Assembly: GCA_012026715.1 (NCBI GenBank)
Contig: VEPB01000143.1
Coordinates: forward strand, 1-9,369
Reading direction: 5' to 3'
Length of the DNA: 9,369 nucleotides
Origin: Methylococcaceae bacterium
GTDB taxonomy: Bacteria > Pseudomonadota > Gammaproteobacteria > Methylococcales > Methylococcaceae
Numbering within the stretch: the stretch's first letter is position 1; every line of letters starts with the position of its first letter. The translations under genes and the position numbers were made by a program. Shown here in pieces: positions 1-6,349 of this stretch. Under the pieces are notes generated by a model, which saw nothing but the letters and a program-made list of their open reading frames with translations, was not told the origin of the DNA and did no database searches.

Positions 1-51
1 CTGCTGGCGCCCATCGTCGAACGTGCCCGCAAGGCGGTTAAGGAACAATAG
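1..51 (+). CDS. 3' end of an unidentified gene
   Basis: Only the last 16 codons and a TAG stop are inside the window. The visible tail reads LLAPIVERARKAVKEQ, an amphipathic helix rich in Lys, Arg and Glu. This is too short to name a family. It is read from the reading frame being open to the left edge and from codon use like that of the neighbours. The next gene on the same strand starts 107 bases later, after two GC-rich hairpins. Confidence 0.5.
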   Translation: MLAPIVERARKAVKEQ

Positions 52-158
52 CGAGGCATCCCCGATCGCCGCCGCCGGTTCGGCGGGCCGACTCCGAATC
101 CGGTAGAATGCTGTTCCGCCGCAGTTTTCGGCGGATCATCTGTGGATTGGAGGTTTGC

Positions 159-332
159 GTGAGCAAAAAGAAGTCGTCCGGGCGGTCAGCCGTTCCGCCC
201 AACAATCCGGTGGCGAAGTTCGCCGTCCGTTTCAACCGGGCCGCCGTGTTCGGCGATCGCACCCGTTACTGTCGCAAGGTCAAGCACCGGGGAAGCGAGC
301 CTTCCCTTATCGGTTGGGCAGCTAATCGATAA
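159..332 (+). CDS. Small, very basic 57-residue protein of unknown function (possibly ribosome-associated)
   Basis: The start is the GTG at 159, chosen because GGAGG (149-153) lies 5 bases upstream; an in-frame ATG at 108 has no such site. The product has a Lys/Ser-rich head, then NPVAKF (residues 16-21), FNRAAVF (25-31) and DRTRYCRKVKHRG (33-45), with a net charge strongly positive. I recall similar short proteins with an NPVAK...FN...DR..Y.RK.KH pattern from other gammaproteobacteria, usually unnamed. The Y-x-R-K-x-K-H stretch is loosely like the basic core of the ribosome-rescue factor ArfA, but the PLFR/KGKGSY motifs of that family are missing, so no name is given. Two hairpins cover its last codons and stop. 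It converges on the aminotransferase with 19 bases between stops. The gene is probably real; the function is unknown. Confidence 0.6.
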   Translation: MSKKKSSGRSAVPPNNPVAKFAVRFNRAAVFGDRTRYCRKVKHRGSEPSLIGWAANR

Positions 333-334
333 GG
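289..334 (+). other. Two overlapping hairpins at the 3' end of the small basic gene
   Basis: Hairpin A pairs 289-295 with 301-307 (GGGGAAG/CTTCCCT, one G-T pair) around a 5-base loop. Hairpin B pairs 305-312 with 327-334 (CCTTATCG/CGATAAGG), extended inward by GTT/AAT to an 11-bp stem with an 8-base loop. The stop codon (330-332) is inside the 3' arm of B. The two share bases 305-307 and so cannot both form fully. There is no T-run after either on either strand, so a classical intrinsic terminator is not supported. B sits midway between two convergent genes and may still mark a transcript end. Confidence 0.5.
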
Positions 335-351
335 TATGGCGCGCCGGCGCA

Positions 352-1500
352 TTACCCCAGGAAATTCCGGATGCGTTCGACTGCTACAGCTAACTGGTCG
401 ACCGGCCGGGTGTAGGCAAACCGGACGTAGCGTTCCGGCTGCAGTTCGCCGAAATCCTTGCCGGGGGTGAGGGCGACCTGCGCCGACTCCAGCAATTCTT
501 CGCAAAACCGATAGCTGTCGGCGGACAGCTTGCTGCAGTCGGCATACAGATAGAAGGCTCCGGACGGCGGCTCTCCCAGTCCGAATCCCAGCGCCGGCAT
601 AGCTTGGTGCAGAAAGTCCCGGCGCCGCTGGAACTCCAGACGCCTCCGCTCCAGTTCGGCGATGGTCCCGCTCTCGAAGGCCGCCAAAGCGGCAAATTGG
701 GACAGGGTGGGGGCGGCAATGAATAGGTTCTGCGCCAGCCGTTCGATCAGCTCCGCATAGTCCTTCGGCACCACCAGCCAGCCCAGCCGCCAGCCGGTCA
801 TGCCGAAATACTTGGAAAAGCTGTTGATGACGAAGCTGCGTTCCGACAGTTCCAGTGCGCTGGCGCAGGGCGTGCCGTATTCGAGGCCGTGGTAGATCTC
901 GTCGGAGATGTAGAAGCCGCCTCGGCGATCGATCTGTTCCGTCAACTCCGCCAGCTGCTGGCGGGAGACGATGGCTCCAGTCGGGTTTGCCGGAGAGGCC
1001 AGGATCAGGCCGCCGGCGGCATTGCTCCATGCCCGTTCCAATGCGTCACTGGTTAGTTGAAAGTCGATGTCTTCGGCAACCCCGATGCCCTGCGGAATTC
1101 CGTGCAGGGCCTTGACGAAATTGCGATAACAGGGGTAGCCGGGATCGGTCAGCAGCACGCGTTGGCGCGGTTCAATCAGGGCCGAAAGGGCGAGCAGGAG
1201 CGCTCCCGATGCTCCCGGCGTGAGGAAAATGCGGCGGGCCGGCACGTCCACGCCGTAGCGTTCCCGGTAGTGGTGGGCGATGCGTTCGCGCAGTTCCGGC
1301 AGGCCACCGGCCGGGGTGTACTTGATGTCGTGGCTGACGAGGGCTGCTTGCGCCGCCTGGATGATGGGGGCGGGGGTGGGGAAGTCCGGTTCGCCGATCT
1401 CCAGGTGGACGACATCGGCTCCAGCGCGCTCCAGTTCCTTGGCTCGTCCGAGCAGTTCCATGACGTGGAACGGGGTGATATCGGGGCGGCGGCCGGTCAT
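352..1500 (-). CDS. Class I/II PLP-dependent aminotransferase (aspartate/alanine aminotransferase-like)
   Basis: This 382-residue protein is a fold-type I aminotransferase that moves an amino group between an amino acid and a 2-oxo acid using pyridoxal phosphate, in the cytoplasm. The N-terminus (DITPFHVMELL, then EIGEPDFPTP at 35-43) is typical of the class. Visible active-site residues are N172 in NPTG, D200 and Y203 in SDEIYHG, the PLP lysine K230 in SFSKYFGMTGWRLGW, the phosphate-binding R238, and R360 in YVRFAYT, expected to bind the substrate carboxylate. The length is normal and nothing is missing. The substrate cannot be decided from sequence alone: the family includes aspartate, alanine and aromatic transaminases. 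The start matches the usual N-terminus of homologues, although there is no good Shine-Dalgarno in front. The gene is divergent from tpiA, with 92 bases between them. Confidence 0.9.
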   Translation of the reverse strand: MTGRRPDITPFHVMELLGRAKELERAGADVVHLEIGEPDFPTPAPIIQAAQAALVSHDIKYTPAGGLPELRERIAHHYRERYGVDVPARRIFLTPGASGALLLALSALIEPRQRVLLTDPGYPCYRNFVKALHGIPQGIGVAEDIDFQLTSDALERAWSNAAGGLILASPANPTGAIVSRQQLAELTEQIDRRGGFYISDEIYHGLEYGTPCASALELSERSFVINSFSKYFGMTGWRLGWLVVPKDYAELIERLAQNLFIAAPTLSQFAALAAFESGTIAELERRRLEFQRRRDFLHQAMPALGFGLGEPPSGAFYLYADCSKLSADSYRFCEELLESAQVALTPGKDFGELQPERYVRFAYTRPVDQLAVAVERIRNFLG

Positions 1501-1592
1501 GGGATGGAGTCAAGGCGATGGCAAGGACATTGATTTTAACCCGGCCATTGGGTAATCTGCCGTGCTTTATTTCTGATTAGCGGAGTTCTCTG

Positions 1593-2345
1593 ATGCGTCG
1601 GGCCTTGGTCGTTGGAAATTGGAAGATGAACGGCACACGGGACAGTGTTCGCCAGCTTCTGGCTGATCTCAAGGCCGGCCTGGACGTCGGCAAGCCGGTC
1701 GATGTCGCGGTTTGCGCACCGTTCGTGTTCATTCCAGAGGTGGCGGAGCAACTCAAGGGCAGCGCCATCGCAGTCGGTTCCCAAAACGTTGCCGACCAGA
1801 AGTCGGGAGCCTTCACCGGCGAGATTTCCCCTGCCATGCTGGTGGAGTTCGGTGTCCGCTATGCCATCGTCGGCCACTCCGAGCGCCGCGCGGTTTACGG
1901 CGAGACCGACGCCCTGGTGGCGGCCCGTTACGCCCAGGCGATCGAGGGTGGCGTAATTCCCATCCTGTGCGTCGGCGAGACGTTGGAACAGCGCGAAAGC
2001 GGCGACACCTTCAAGGTGGTGAAGGAACAACTCGACGCGGTGCTAGACAAGGCCGGCGTCCAGTCGCTGGGCAAGGCCGTGATCGCTTACGCGCCGGTCT
2101 GGGCCATCGGTACCGGCAAGACCGCCACCAGCCAGCAGGCGCAGGAAGTCCACGAATTCATCCGCGGCGAGATCCGCAAGCGCGATGCGGCGGTTGCCGA
2201 AAAGGTCCAGATTCTTTACGGTGGCAGCGTCAAGGCGGACAACGCGGCCGAACTGTTCGCCATGGCGGACATCGATGGCGGCCTGATCGGTGGCGCCTCG
2301 CTGGATCCCAAGGCGTTTCTGACCATTTGTCATGCAGTCGGGTAA
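1593..2345 (+). CDS. tpiA: Triosephosphate isomerase, with catalytic Glu replaced by Ala
   Basis: The 250-residue product is a full-length TIM-barrel triosephosphate isomerase, which interconverts dihydroxyacetone phosphate and glyceraldehyde 3-phosphate in central carbon metabolism. Seen: N9 and K11 in GNWKMNG, H95 in VGHSERR (94-99 core), C126 and E129 in LCVGET, loop 6 PVWAIGTGK (168-176), and the phosphate-gripping YGGSVK (209-214) and GGAS (233-236). The odd point is residue 167: the family motif A-Y-E-P-V-W reads A-Y-A-P-V-W, because codon 2091-2093 is GCG where GAG is expected. That glutamate is the catalytic base. If the base call is right, the enzyme should be almost inactive. The frame is open and the rest is conserved, so it does not look like a decayed pseudogene. 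GGAG at 1582-1585 gives a good ribosome site 7 bases before the ATG. secG follows after 3 bases. Confidence 0.95.
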   Translation: MRRALVVGNWKMNGTRDSVRQLLADLKAGLDVGKPVDVAVCAPFVFIPEVAEQLKGSAIAVGSQNVADQKSGAFTGEISPAMLVEFGVRYAIVGHSERRAVYGETDALVAARYAQAIEGGVIPILCVGETLEQRESGDTFKVVKEQLDAVLDKAGVQSLGKAVIAYAPVWAIGTGKTATSQQAQEVHEFIRGEIRKRDAAVAEKVQILYGGSVKADNAAELFAMADIDGGLIGGASLDPKAFLTICHAVG

Positions 2346-2348
2346 GTC

Positions 2349-2726
2349 ATGTACCAAGTTTTAGTCGTCATCCATGTCGTGATCGCCCTGTCGATCATCG
2401 GGCTGGTCTTGTTGCAGCAAGGACGCGGAGCCGATGCCGGTGCCGGATTTGGCGGCGGTGCCTCCGGCACTCTGTTCGGCGCCCGCGGCGCGGCTTCGTT
2501 CCTGTCGCGCACCACGGCCATTTGCGCCACGCTGTTTTTTACCACCAGCATGCTTCTTGCCTATCTGGGCGGTAGGCAAGATAATAAGCCGCACGATATC
2601 ATGGAGGTTCAACAGCAGGCGCCCGCGCAGTCCAAGCAGGATCTGCCGGTGGCGCCGGAAGTCCAGGGCGACTCGGCCAAGCCGGAGTCTCAGGACAAGG
2701 CCGATCTTCCCGCCCCGGCCGAATAA
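2349..2726 (+). CDS. secG: Preprotein translocase subunit SecG
   Basis: SecG is the small, non-essential third subunit of the SecYEG channel in the inner membrane; it assists SecA-driven protein export. The 125 residues show TM1 at about 3-22, the conserved cytoplasmic loop LLQQGRGADAGAGFGGG (21-37) followed by SGTLFG, and TM2 at about 52-73. After residue 77 comes a hydrophilic tail of nearly 50 residues rich in Gln, Pro, Asp, Glu and Ala, of low complexity; such tails vary widely between species. The ATG is 3 bases after the tpiA stop with only a weak Shine-Dalgarno, so translation is probably coupled to tpiA. tRNA-Leu begins 10 bases after its stop, suggesting one shared transcript. Confidence 0.95.
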   Translation: MYQVLVVIHVVIALSIIGLVLLQQGRGADAGAGFGGGASGTLFGARGAASFLSRTTAICATLFFTTSMLLAYLGGRQDNKPHDIMEVQQQAPAQSKQDLPVAPEVQGDSAKPESQDKADLPAPAE

Positions 2727-2736
2727 CAGTTTCGTA

Positions 2737-2821
2737 GCCGATGTGGTGAAATTGGTAGACACGCCATCTTGAGGGGGTGGTGACGAAAGTCGTGTCGGTT
2801 CAAATCCGACCATCGGCACCA
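2737..2821 (+). tRNA. tRNA-Leu (anticodon GAG)
   Basis: This is an 85-base class II tRNA with encoded CCA (2819-2821). The acceptor arms GCCGATG (2737-2743) and CATCGGC (2811-2817) pair completely. The anticodon stem CCATC/GGTGG holds the loop TTGAGGG with anticodon GAG at 2771-2773, which reads CUU and CUC leucine codons. The variable arm is long (GAC, GAAA loop, GTC), as expected for leucine, and the T stem GTCGG/CCGAC encloses TTCAAAT. A tRNA-Leu right after secG is a common gammaproteobacterial arrangement. It is probably cut out of the tpiA-secG transcript. Confidence 0.97.
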
Positions 2822-2865
2822 ATTCAAGCCGAGCGCCAACAGGCTGCTTGAGCGCAACGCGGTTT

Positions 2866-2906
2866 GGCCTGTCCGCCCGAGAGGGTTGACAGGCCTTTTC
2901 GTTTGT
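2866..2906 (+). terminator. Intrinsic terminator of the tpiA-secG-tRNA-Leu unit
   Basis: GGCCTGTC (2866-2873) pairs with GACAGGCC (2888-2895), 8 perfect base pairs. Inside, CCC (2876-2878) and GGG (2883-2885) close a GAGA tetraloop. The stem is followed at once by TTTTCGTTTGT. The placement, 44 bases after the tRNA and just before tgt, fits a transcript end. A smaller hairpin, TCAAGC (2824-2829) with GCTTGA (2846-2851), lies between the tRNA and the terminator and may belong to the tRNA trailer. Confidence 0.85.
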
Positions 2907-2915
2907 CCGTACTGA
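2886..2915 (+). promoter_or_regulatory. Candidate tgt promoter overlapping the terminator
   Basis: A perfect -35 hexamer TTGACA (2886-2891) is embedded in the 3' arm of the terminator stem. At 18 bases spacing the -10 candidate TACTGA (2910-2915) is poor, matching only the first two positions of TATAAT. If used, transcription would start almost at the GTG of tgt (2922), giving a leaderless message. The absence of a Shine-Dalgarno before tgt agrees with that, but the weak -10 keeps this tentative. Confidence 0.3.
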
Positions 2916-2921
2916 TTAGCC

Positions 2922-4043
2922 GTGGAATTTTCCGTTCACCGAACCGATGCCCGGGCCCGCCGAGGCGAACTGCTTTTCGCGCGCGGCCGGGTGGCGACTC
3001 CGGCCTTCATGCCGGTGGGAACCTATGGCACGGTCAAGGCCATGACGCCGGAAGAGTTGCGGGGGCTGGGCGCCGAGATCATTCTGGGCAACACCTTCCA
3101 CCTGTTGCTGCGGCCGGGGATGGAGATCATCGCCCGGCACGGCGACCTGCATGGATTCATGCATTGGGACGGCCCCATTTTGACCGATTCCGGCGGGTTT
3201 CAAGTGTTCAGCCTCGGCGCCCTGCGCAAGATCAGCGAGCAGGGTGTGCGGTTCCGCTCGCCGGTGGATGGCAGCCCGGTGTTCATGGGGCCGGAGGAGT
3301 CGATGGCAGTGCAGCGTACCCTCGGGTCCGACGTGGTCATGATCTTCGACGAATGCACGCCTTATCCCGCCAGTTTTGACCAGGCCCGCAGCTCCATGGA
3401 ACTCTCGCTGCGCTGGGCGGCCCGCAGCAAGGAGGCGCACGGCGATAACCCATCGGCCCTGTTCGGCATCGTCCAGGGCGGCATGTACGACGAATTGCGG
3501 GCTCACTCCGCCGCCGGATTGATGGACATCGGCTTCGACGGCTATGCCATCGGCGGCCTGTCGGTCGGGGAGCCCAAGGACGACCGGGAACGGATCCTCG
3601 ACCGTCTGGTGCCGCAGCTGCCGGCCGATCGGCCGCGATACCTGATGGGCGTGGGGACGCCGGAGGACATCGTCGATGCGGTGCTGGCCGGCATCGACAT
3701 GTTCGACTGTGTGATGCCCACCCGCAACGCCCGCAACGGCCATCTGTTCACCCGCCATGGCGACATCCGCATCCGCAACCAGCGCTATCGCGACGACACC
3801 GCCCCGCTGGACGAGGCCTGCGGTTGCTATACCTGCCGCCACTACAGCCGATCCTATCTCCGGCACTTGGACAAGTGCGGCGAGATTCTGGGCGCCCGTT
3901 TGAACACCATCCACAACCTGTATTACTACCAGGAATTGATGGCGGAGCTGCGGCAGGCGATCGGCGAGGGCCGGCTGGCGGCCTATGCCGCCGAGTTCCG
4001 ACGGCTGCGGAGTAAATCCGAGGGCCTTGTGTATAATGCGTGA
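2922..4043 (+). CDS. tgt: tRNA-guanine transglycosylase (queuosine biosynthesis)
   Basis: Bacterial Tgt swaps guanine-34 for preQ1 in tRNAs with GUN anticodons (Asp, Asn, His, Tyr), a step of queuosine synthesis. The 373 residues form a TIM barrel with FMPVGTYGTVK (29-39), the general acid/base D89 in TDSGGFQVF, D143 in FDECTPYP, VQGG (184-187), GGLSVGE (211-217) and the nucleophile D262 in the run from DMFDCVMPTR to NARNG. The zinc site is complete: C300, C302, C305 and H331. The GTG start aligns with the usual N-terminus, but no Shine-Dalgarno lies upstream. Often queA precedes tgt; here a terminator and tRNA-Leu do instead. yajC follows after 33 bases, the classical tgt-yajC-secD-secF order. 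Confidence 0.97.
   Translation: MEFSVHRTDARARRGELLFARGRVATPAFMPVGTYGTVKAMTPEELRGLGAEIILGNTFHLLLRPGMEIIARHGDLHGFMHWDGPILTDSGGFQVFSLGALRKISEQGVRFRSPVDGSPVFMGPEESMAVQRTLGSDVVMIFDECTPYPASFDQARSSMELSLRWAARSKEAHGDNPSALFGIVQGGMYDELRAHSAAGLMDIGFDGYAIGGLSVGEPKDDRERILDRLVPQLPADRPRYLMGVGTPEDIVDAVLAGIDMFDCVMPTRNARNGHLFTRHGDIRIRNQRYRDDTAPLDEACGCYTCRHYSRSYLRHLDKCGEILGARLNTIHNLYYYQELMAELRQAIGEGRLAAYAAEFRRLRSKSEGLVYNA
4032..4037 (+). promoter_or_regulatory. Perfect -10 hexamer in the last codons of tgt
   Basis: TATAAT occurs exactly at 4032-4037, inside the Val-Tyr-Asn-Ala-stop end of tgt, preceded by TTGTG, which resembles an extended -10 upstream element shifted by one base. No good -35 is found 17 bases upstream (GGAGTA at 4009-4014). 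Used as a promoter it would start near 4044 and give yajC-secD-secF a 33-base leader independent of tgt. Confidence 0.35.
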
Positions 4044-4076
4044 TTTCCGTTTGACGATAACAACGAGAATAAGCCC

Positions 4077-4424
4077 ATGAGTTTTCTGATTTCCGACGCT
4101 CTCGCCGAGGCCGCCCCGGCGGCGGCGCAGGCTCCCGGCCTGCTCGACGCGATTCTGCCGTTTGGTATCCTTTTGGCCTTTTTCTTCCTGATCATCTGGC
4201 CGCAGCACAAGAAGGGGCGCGATCAGAAGAAGATGGTGGAAGCCCTGGCGAAGGGCAACGAAGTGGTCACCACCGGCGGGGTGCTGGGACGCATCGTCGA
4301 CATCGACGACAACTTCGTCCATCTCGAGGTGGCCGAAGGCAATGTAATTTTCGTCCAGAAGCACGCCGTCGCCTCGCTCATGCCCAAGGGCACCTACAAG
4401 GCCCGCAAGCGTACCGAAAAGTAG
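4077..4424 (+). CDS. yajC: Sec translocase accessory subunit YajC
   Basis: YajC is a small inner-membrane protein that associates with SecD and SecF around the SecYEG channel. The 115 residues have a short Ala-rich N-terminal stretch, one membrane segment at about 25-41 ending in WPQHKK (the family's hydrophobic helix followed by a basic PQ motif), and a cytoplasmic domain with KGNEVVTTGGVLGRI (59-73) and a Lys/Arg-rich tail. The length is typical. A weak purine stretch (GAGAAT) precedes the ATG. It lies between tgt and secD, 68 bases before secD. Confidence 0.95.
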   Translation: MSFLISDALAEAAPAAAQAPGLLDAILPFGILLAFFFLIIWPQHKKGRDQKKMVEALAKGNEVVTTGGVLGRIVDIDDNFVHLEVAEGNVIFVQKHAVASLMPKGTYKARKRTEK

Positions 4425-4476
4425 CCCCGGCCGTTTTCCATATACCCCCCGATCCGGGGCGGCGCCGAGCACAGAC

Positions 4477-4489
4477 TTACAGGCTGTAA
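4477..4489 (+). repeat. 13-base dyad over the secD ribosome-binding region
   Basis: TTACAG (4477-4482) and CTGTAA (4484-4489) are perfect inverted copies around one central G. The AGG at 4481-4483, the only Shine-Dalgarno-like bases for secD, sits in the middle. As RNA it could form only TTAC/GTAA with AGGCT in the loop, a weak 4-bp stem. Another short hairpin, CCCCG/CGGGG (4447-4459), lies upstream in the same gap. Whether either matters is unknown. Confidence 0.35.
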
Positions 4490-4492
4490 CCC

Positions 4493-6340
4493 ATGCTTAA
4501 CCAGTATCCCTTGTGGAAGAACCTGCTCATACTGACGATCCTGCTGTTGGCAGGCCTGTATGCGGCGCCCAATTTCTATGGCGAAGATCCGTCGGTGCAG
4601 ATCTCGCCCCAGCGCACCTCCAAGATCGATCAGAGCACGCTGTTGCAGGTCGAAAAGCTGCTCGCCGATTCGGCGCTGAAAGCCAAAAAGCTGGAGATGA
4701 CGGAGGACCGGATCCTGGTGCGGTTCGACGACACCGAAGCCCAGCTCAAGGCGTCCGACATTCTCAACGGTGCCCTCGGGACCGGTTACATCATCGCGCT
4801 GAACCTGGCGCCGTCGACGCCCGGATTCCTGCGGGCCTTCAATGCCAAGCCCATGTATCTCGGTCTGGACCTGCGGGGCGGCGTGCATTTCCTGCTGCAG
4901 GTCGACATGGATGCCGCGGTGCAGCAGGCTCGGGAACGCTACGCCGAGGAAATCCGCACCATCCTGCGCGACAACAAGATCCGCTATTCCACGGTGGACC
5001 GCGACAAGGCGGACATCCTGGTCAAGTTCGTCGACGCGCAAACCCTGCAGCAGGGCCGCGACGTGATCAAAAAGGATTTGCGCGGCCTGCAGCTGGACGT
5101 GGCGGAAGGCGACCTGACCATCAAAGCCACGGTTTCCGACAGTGAACTGCGGGAAGTGCGCAAGTTCGCGGTGGCCCAGAACATCACCACCTTGCGCAAT
5201 CGCGTCAATGAACTGGGTGTGGCGGAGCCGGTCATCCAGCAGCAGGGCGAAGACCGCATCGTGGTGCAGTTGCCGGGTGTGCAGGACACCGCCCGCGCCA
5301 AGGAAATCCTGGGCGCCACCGCCACCCTGGAATTCCGGCTGGTGGATACCGAACATACCATAGGCGCCGACGGCAAGGCGCCGCTGGGCGCCCGGCTCTA
5401 CCGTGATCGGCAGGGCAAGCCGGTGTTGCTGCAGCGCAAGATCATCGTGACCGGCGACCAGGTGACCGATGCCAACGCCGGGTTTGAGCAGCAGTCCGGA
5501 TCCGCCGCGGTATTCATCCGGCTCAACAGTGTCGGCGCCAAGAAGATGTCCGACACCACCCGCGAGAACATCGGCAAGCCGATGGCCGTGGTATATATCG
5601 AAAACAAGAGTGAAACCAAGGAAATCGACGGCAAGAAGGTCACCACCAAGAAAAAGGTGGAAGAGGTCATCAACGTGGCCACCATCCGCGGCCACTTCAG
5701 CAAGAGCTTCCAGATCACCGGGCTGGACGGATCCAATGAGGCCCGCGACCTGGCATTGCTGCTGCGCGCCGGTGCTCTGGCCGCGCCGGTCGACATCGTC
5801 GAGGAACGCACCGTCGGTCCCAGCATGGGTAAGGAAAACATCGATATCGGTGTCAAATCCAATGTCTACGGGTTCGTTGCCATCGCGCTGTTCATGATCG
5901 TGTACTACCACGTATTTGGAACCTTTTCGGTGCTGGCTCTGGGCGTCAACGTGCTGCTGCTGGTCTCTATCCTCTCGGCCATGCAGGCCACCTTGACCTT
6001 GCCCGGCCTGGCCGGCATCGCGCTGACCGTCGGTATGGCCATCGACGCCAACGTGCTGATCAACGAACGTATCCGGGAGGAACTGCGCAACGGCGTGACG
6101 CCGCACATGGCCATTCACGCGGGTTACGAACGTGCCTTCGCCACCATTCTGGACTCCAACGTCACCACCTTTGTCGCCGGCTTGGCGCTGTTCCTGCTGG
6201 GCTCCGGTCCCATCCGCGGTTTTGCGCTGGTGTTGATGCTGGGCATCGTCACCTCCATGTTCAGCGCCGTGCTGGTCTCCAGAACCTTCGTCAACCTGAC
6301 TTACGGCCGCCAGCGCAAGCTCGGCAAGATCGCCATCTGA
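4493..6340 (+). CDS. secD: Protein translocase subunit SecD
   Basis: SecD with SecF forms an RND-superfamily membrane complex that uses the proton gradient to pull exported proteins through SecYEG on the periplasmic side. At 615 residues it equals E. coli SecD in length. TM1 is at about 9-26; the periplasmic part carries GLDLRGGVHF (124-133) at its start, TTLRNRVNELGVAEP (232-246) and AGALAAPVDIVEERTVGPS (426-444). Five membrane helices follow from about 456 to 600, with D518 in GMAIDANVLINERI, the conserved proton-path aspartate. The segment around 372-390 (between VVYIEN and VEEVIN) is Lys/Glu-rich and looks like a variable insert. The AGG at 4481-4483 is 9 bases before the ATG. secF follows 9 bases after the stop. 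Confidence 0.97.
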   Translation: MLNQYPLWKNLLILTILLLAGLYAAPNFYGEDPSVQISPQRTSKIDQSTLLQVEKLLADSALKAKKLEMTEDRILVRFDDTEAQLKASDILNGALGTGYIIALNLAPSTPGFLRAFNAKPMYLGLDLRGGVHFLLQVDMDAAVQQARERYAEEIRTILRDNKIRYSTVDRDKADILVKFVDAQTLQQGRDVIKKDLRGLQLDVAEGDLTIKATVSDSELREVRKFAVAQNITTLRNRVNELGVAEPVIQQQGEDRIVVQLPGVQDTARAKEILGATATLEFRLVDTEHTIGADGKAPLGARLYRDRQGKPVLLQRKIIVTGDQVTDANAGFEQQSGSAAVFIRLNSVGAKKMSDTTRENIGKPMAVVYIENKSETKEIDGKKVTTKKKVEEVINVATIRGHFSKSFQITGLDGSNEARDLALLLRAGALAAPVDIVEERTVGPSMGKENIDIGVKSNVYGFVAIALFMIVYYHVFGTFSVLALGVNVLLLVSILSAMQATLTLPGLAGIALTVGMAIDANVLINERIREELRNGVTPHMAIHAGYERAFATILDSNVTTFVAGLALFLLGSGPIRGFALVLMLGIVTSMFSAVLVSRTFVNLTYGRQRKLGKIAI

Positions 6341-6349
6341 GGACTCGCC

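Noticed and set aside
108..158. ATG at 108 as start of the small basic protein (74 residues)
   Set aside because: It has no Shine-Dalgarno and the added residues run through a hairpin arm; the GTG at 159 has GGAGG at ideal spacing.
1530..1571. Possible -35/-10 (TTGATT with TAATCT or GGTAAT) upstream of tpiA
   Set aside because: The matches are weak and the spacing is poor or the -10 bad; a promoter is expected in this divergent gap but I cannot place it.
4447..4459. CCCCG/CGGGG hairpin between yajC and secD as a terminator
   Set aside because: It has only a 5-bp stem, a 3-base loop and no T-run, and sits inside a classical operon.
2916..4472. A 518-codon open frame on the minus strand opposite tgt and yajC
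   Set aside because: Antisense shadow: tgt on the plus strand has all catalytic and zinc residues, while this translation shows no domain.
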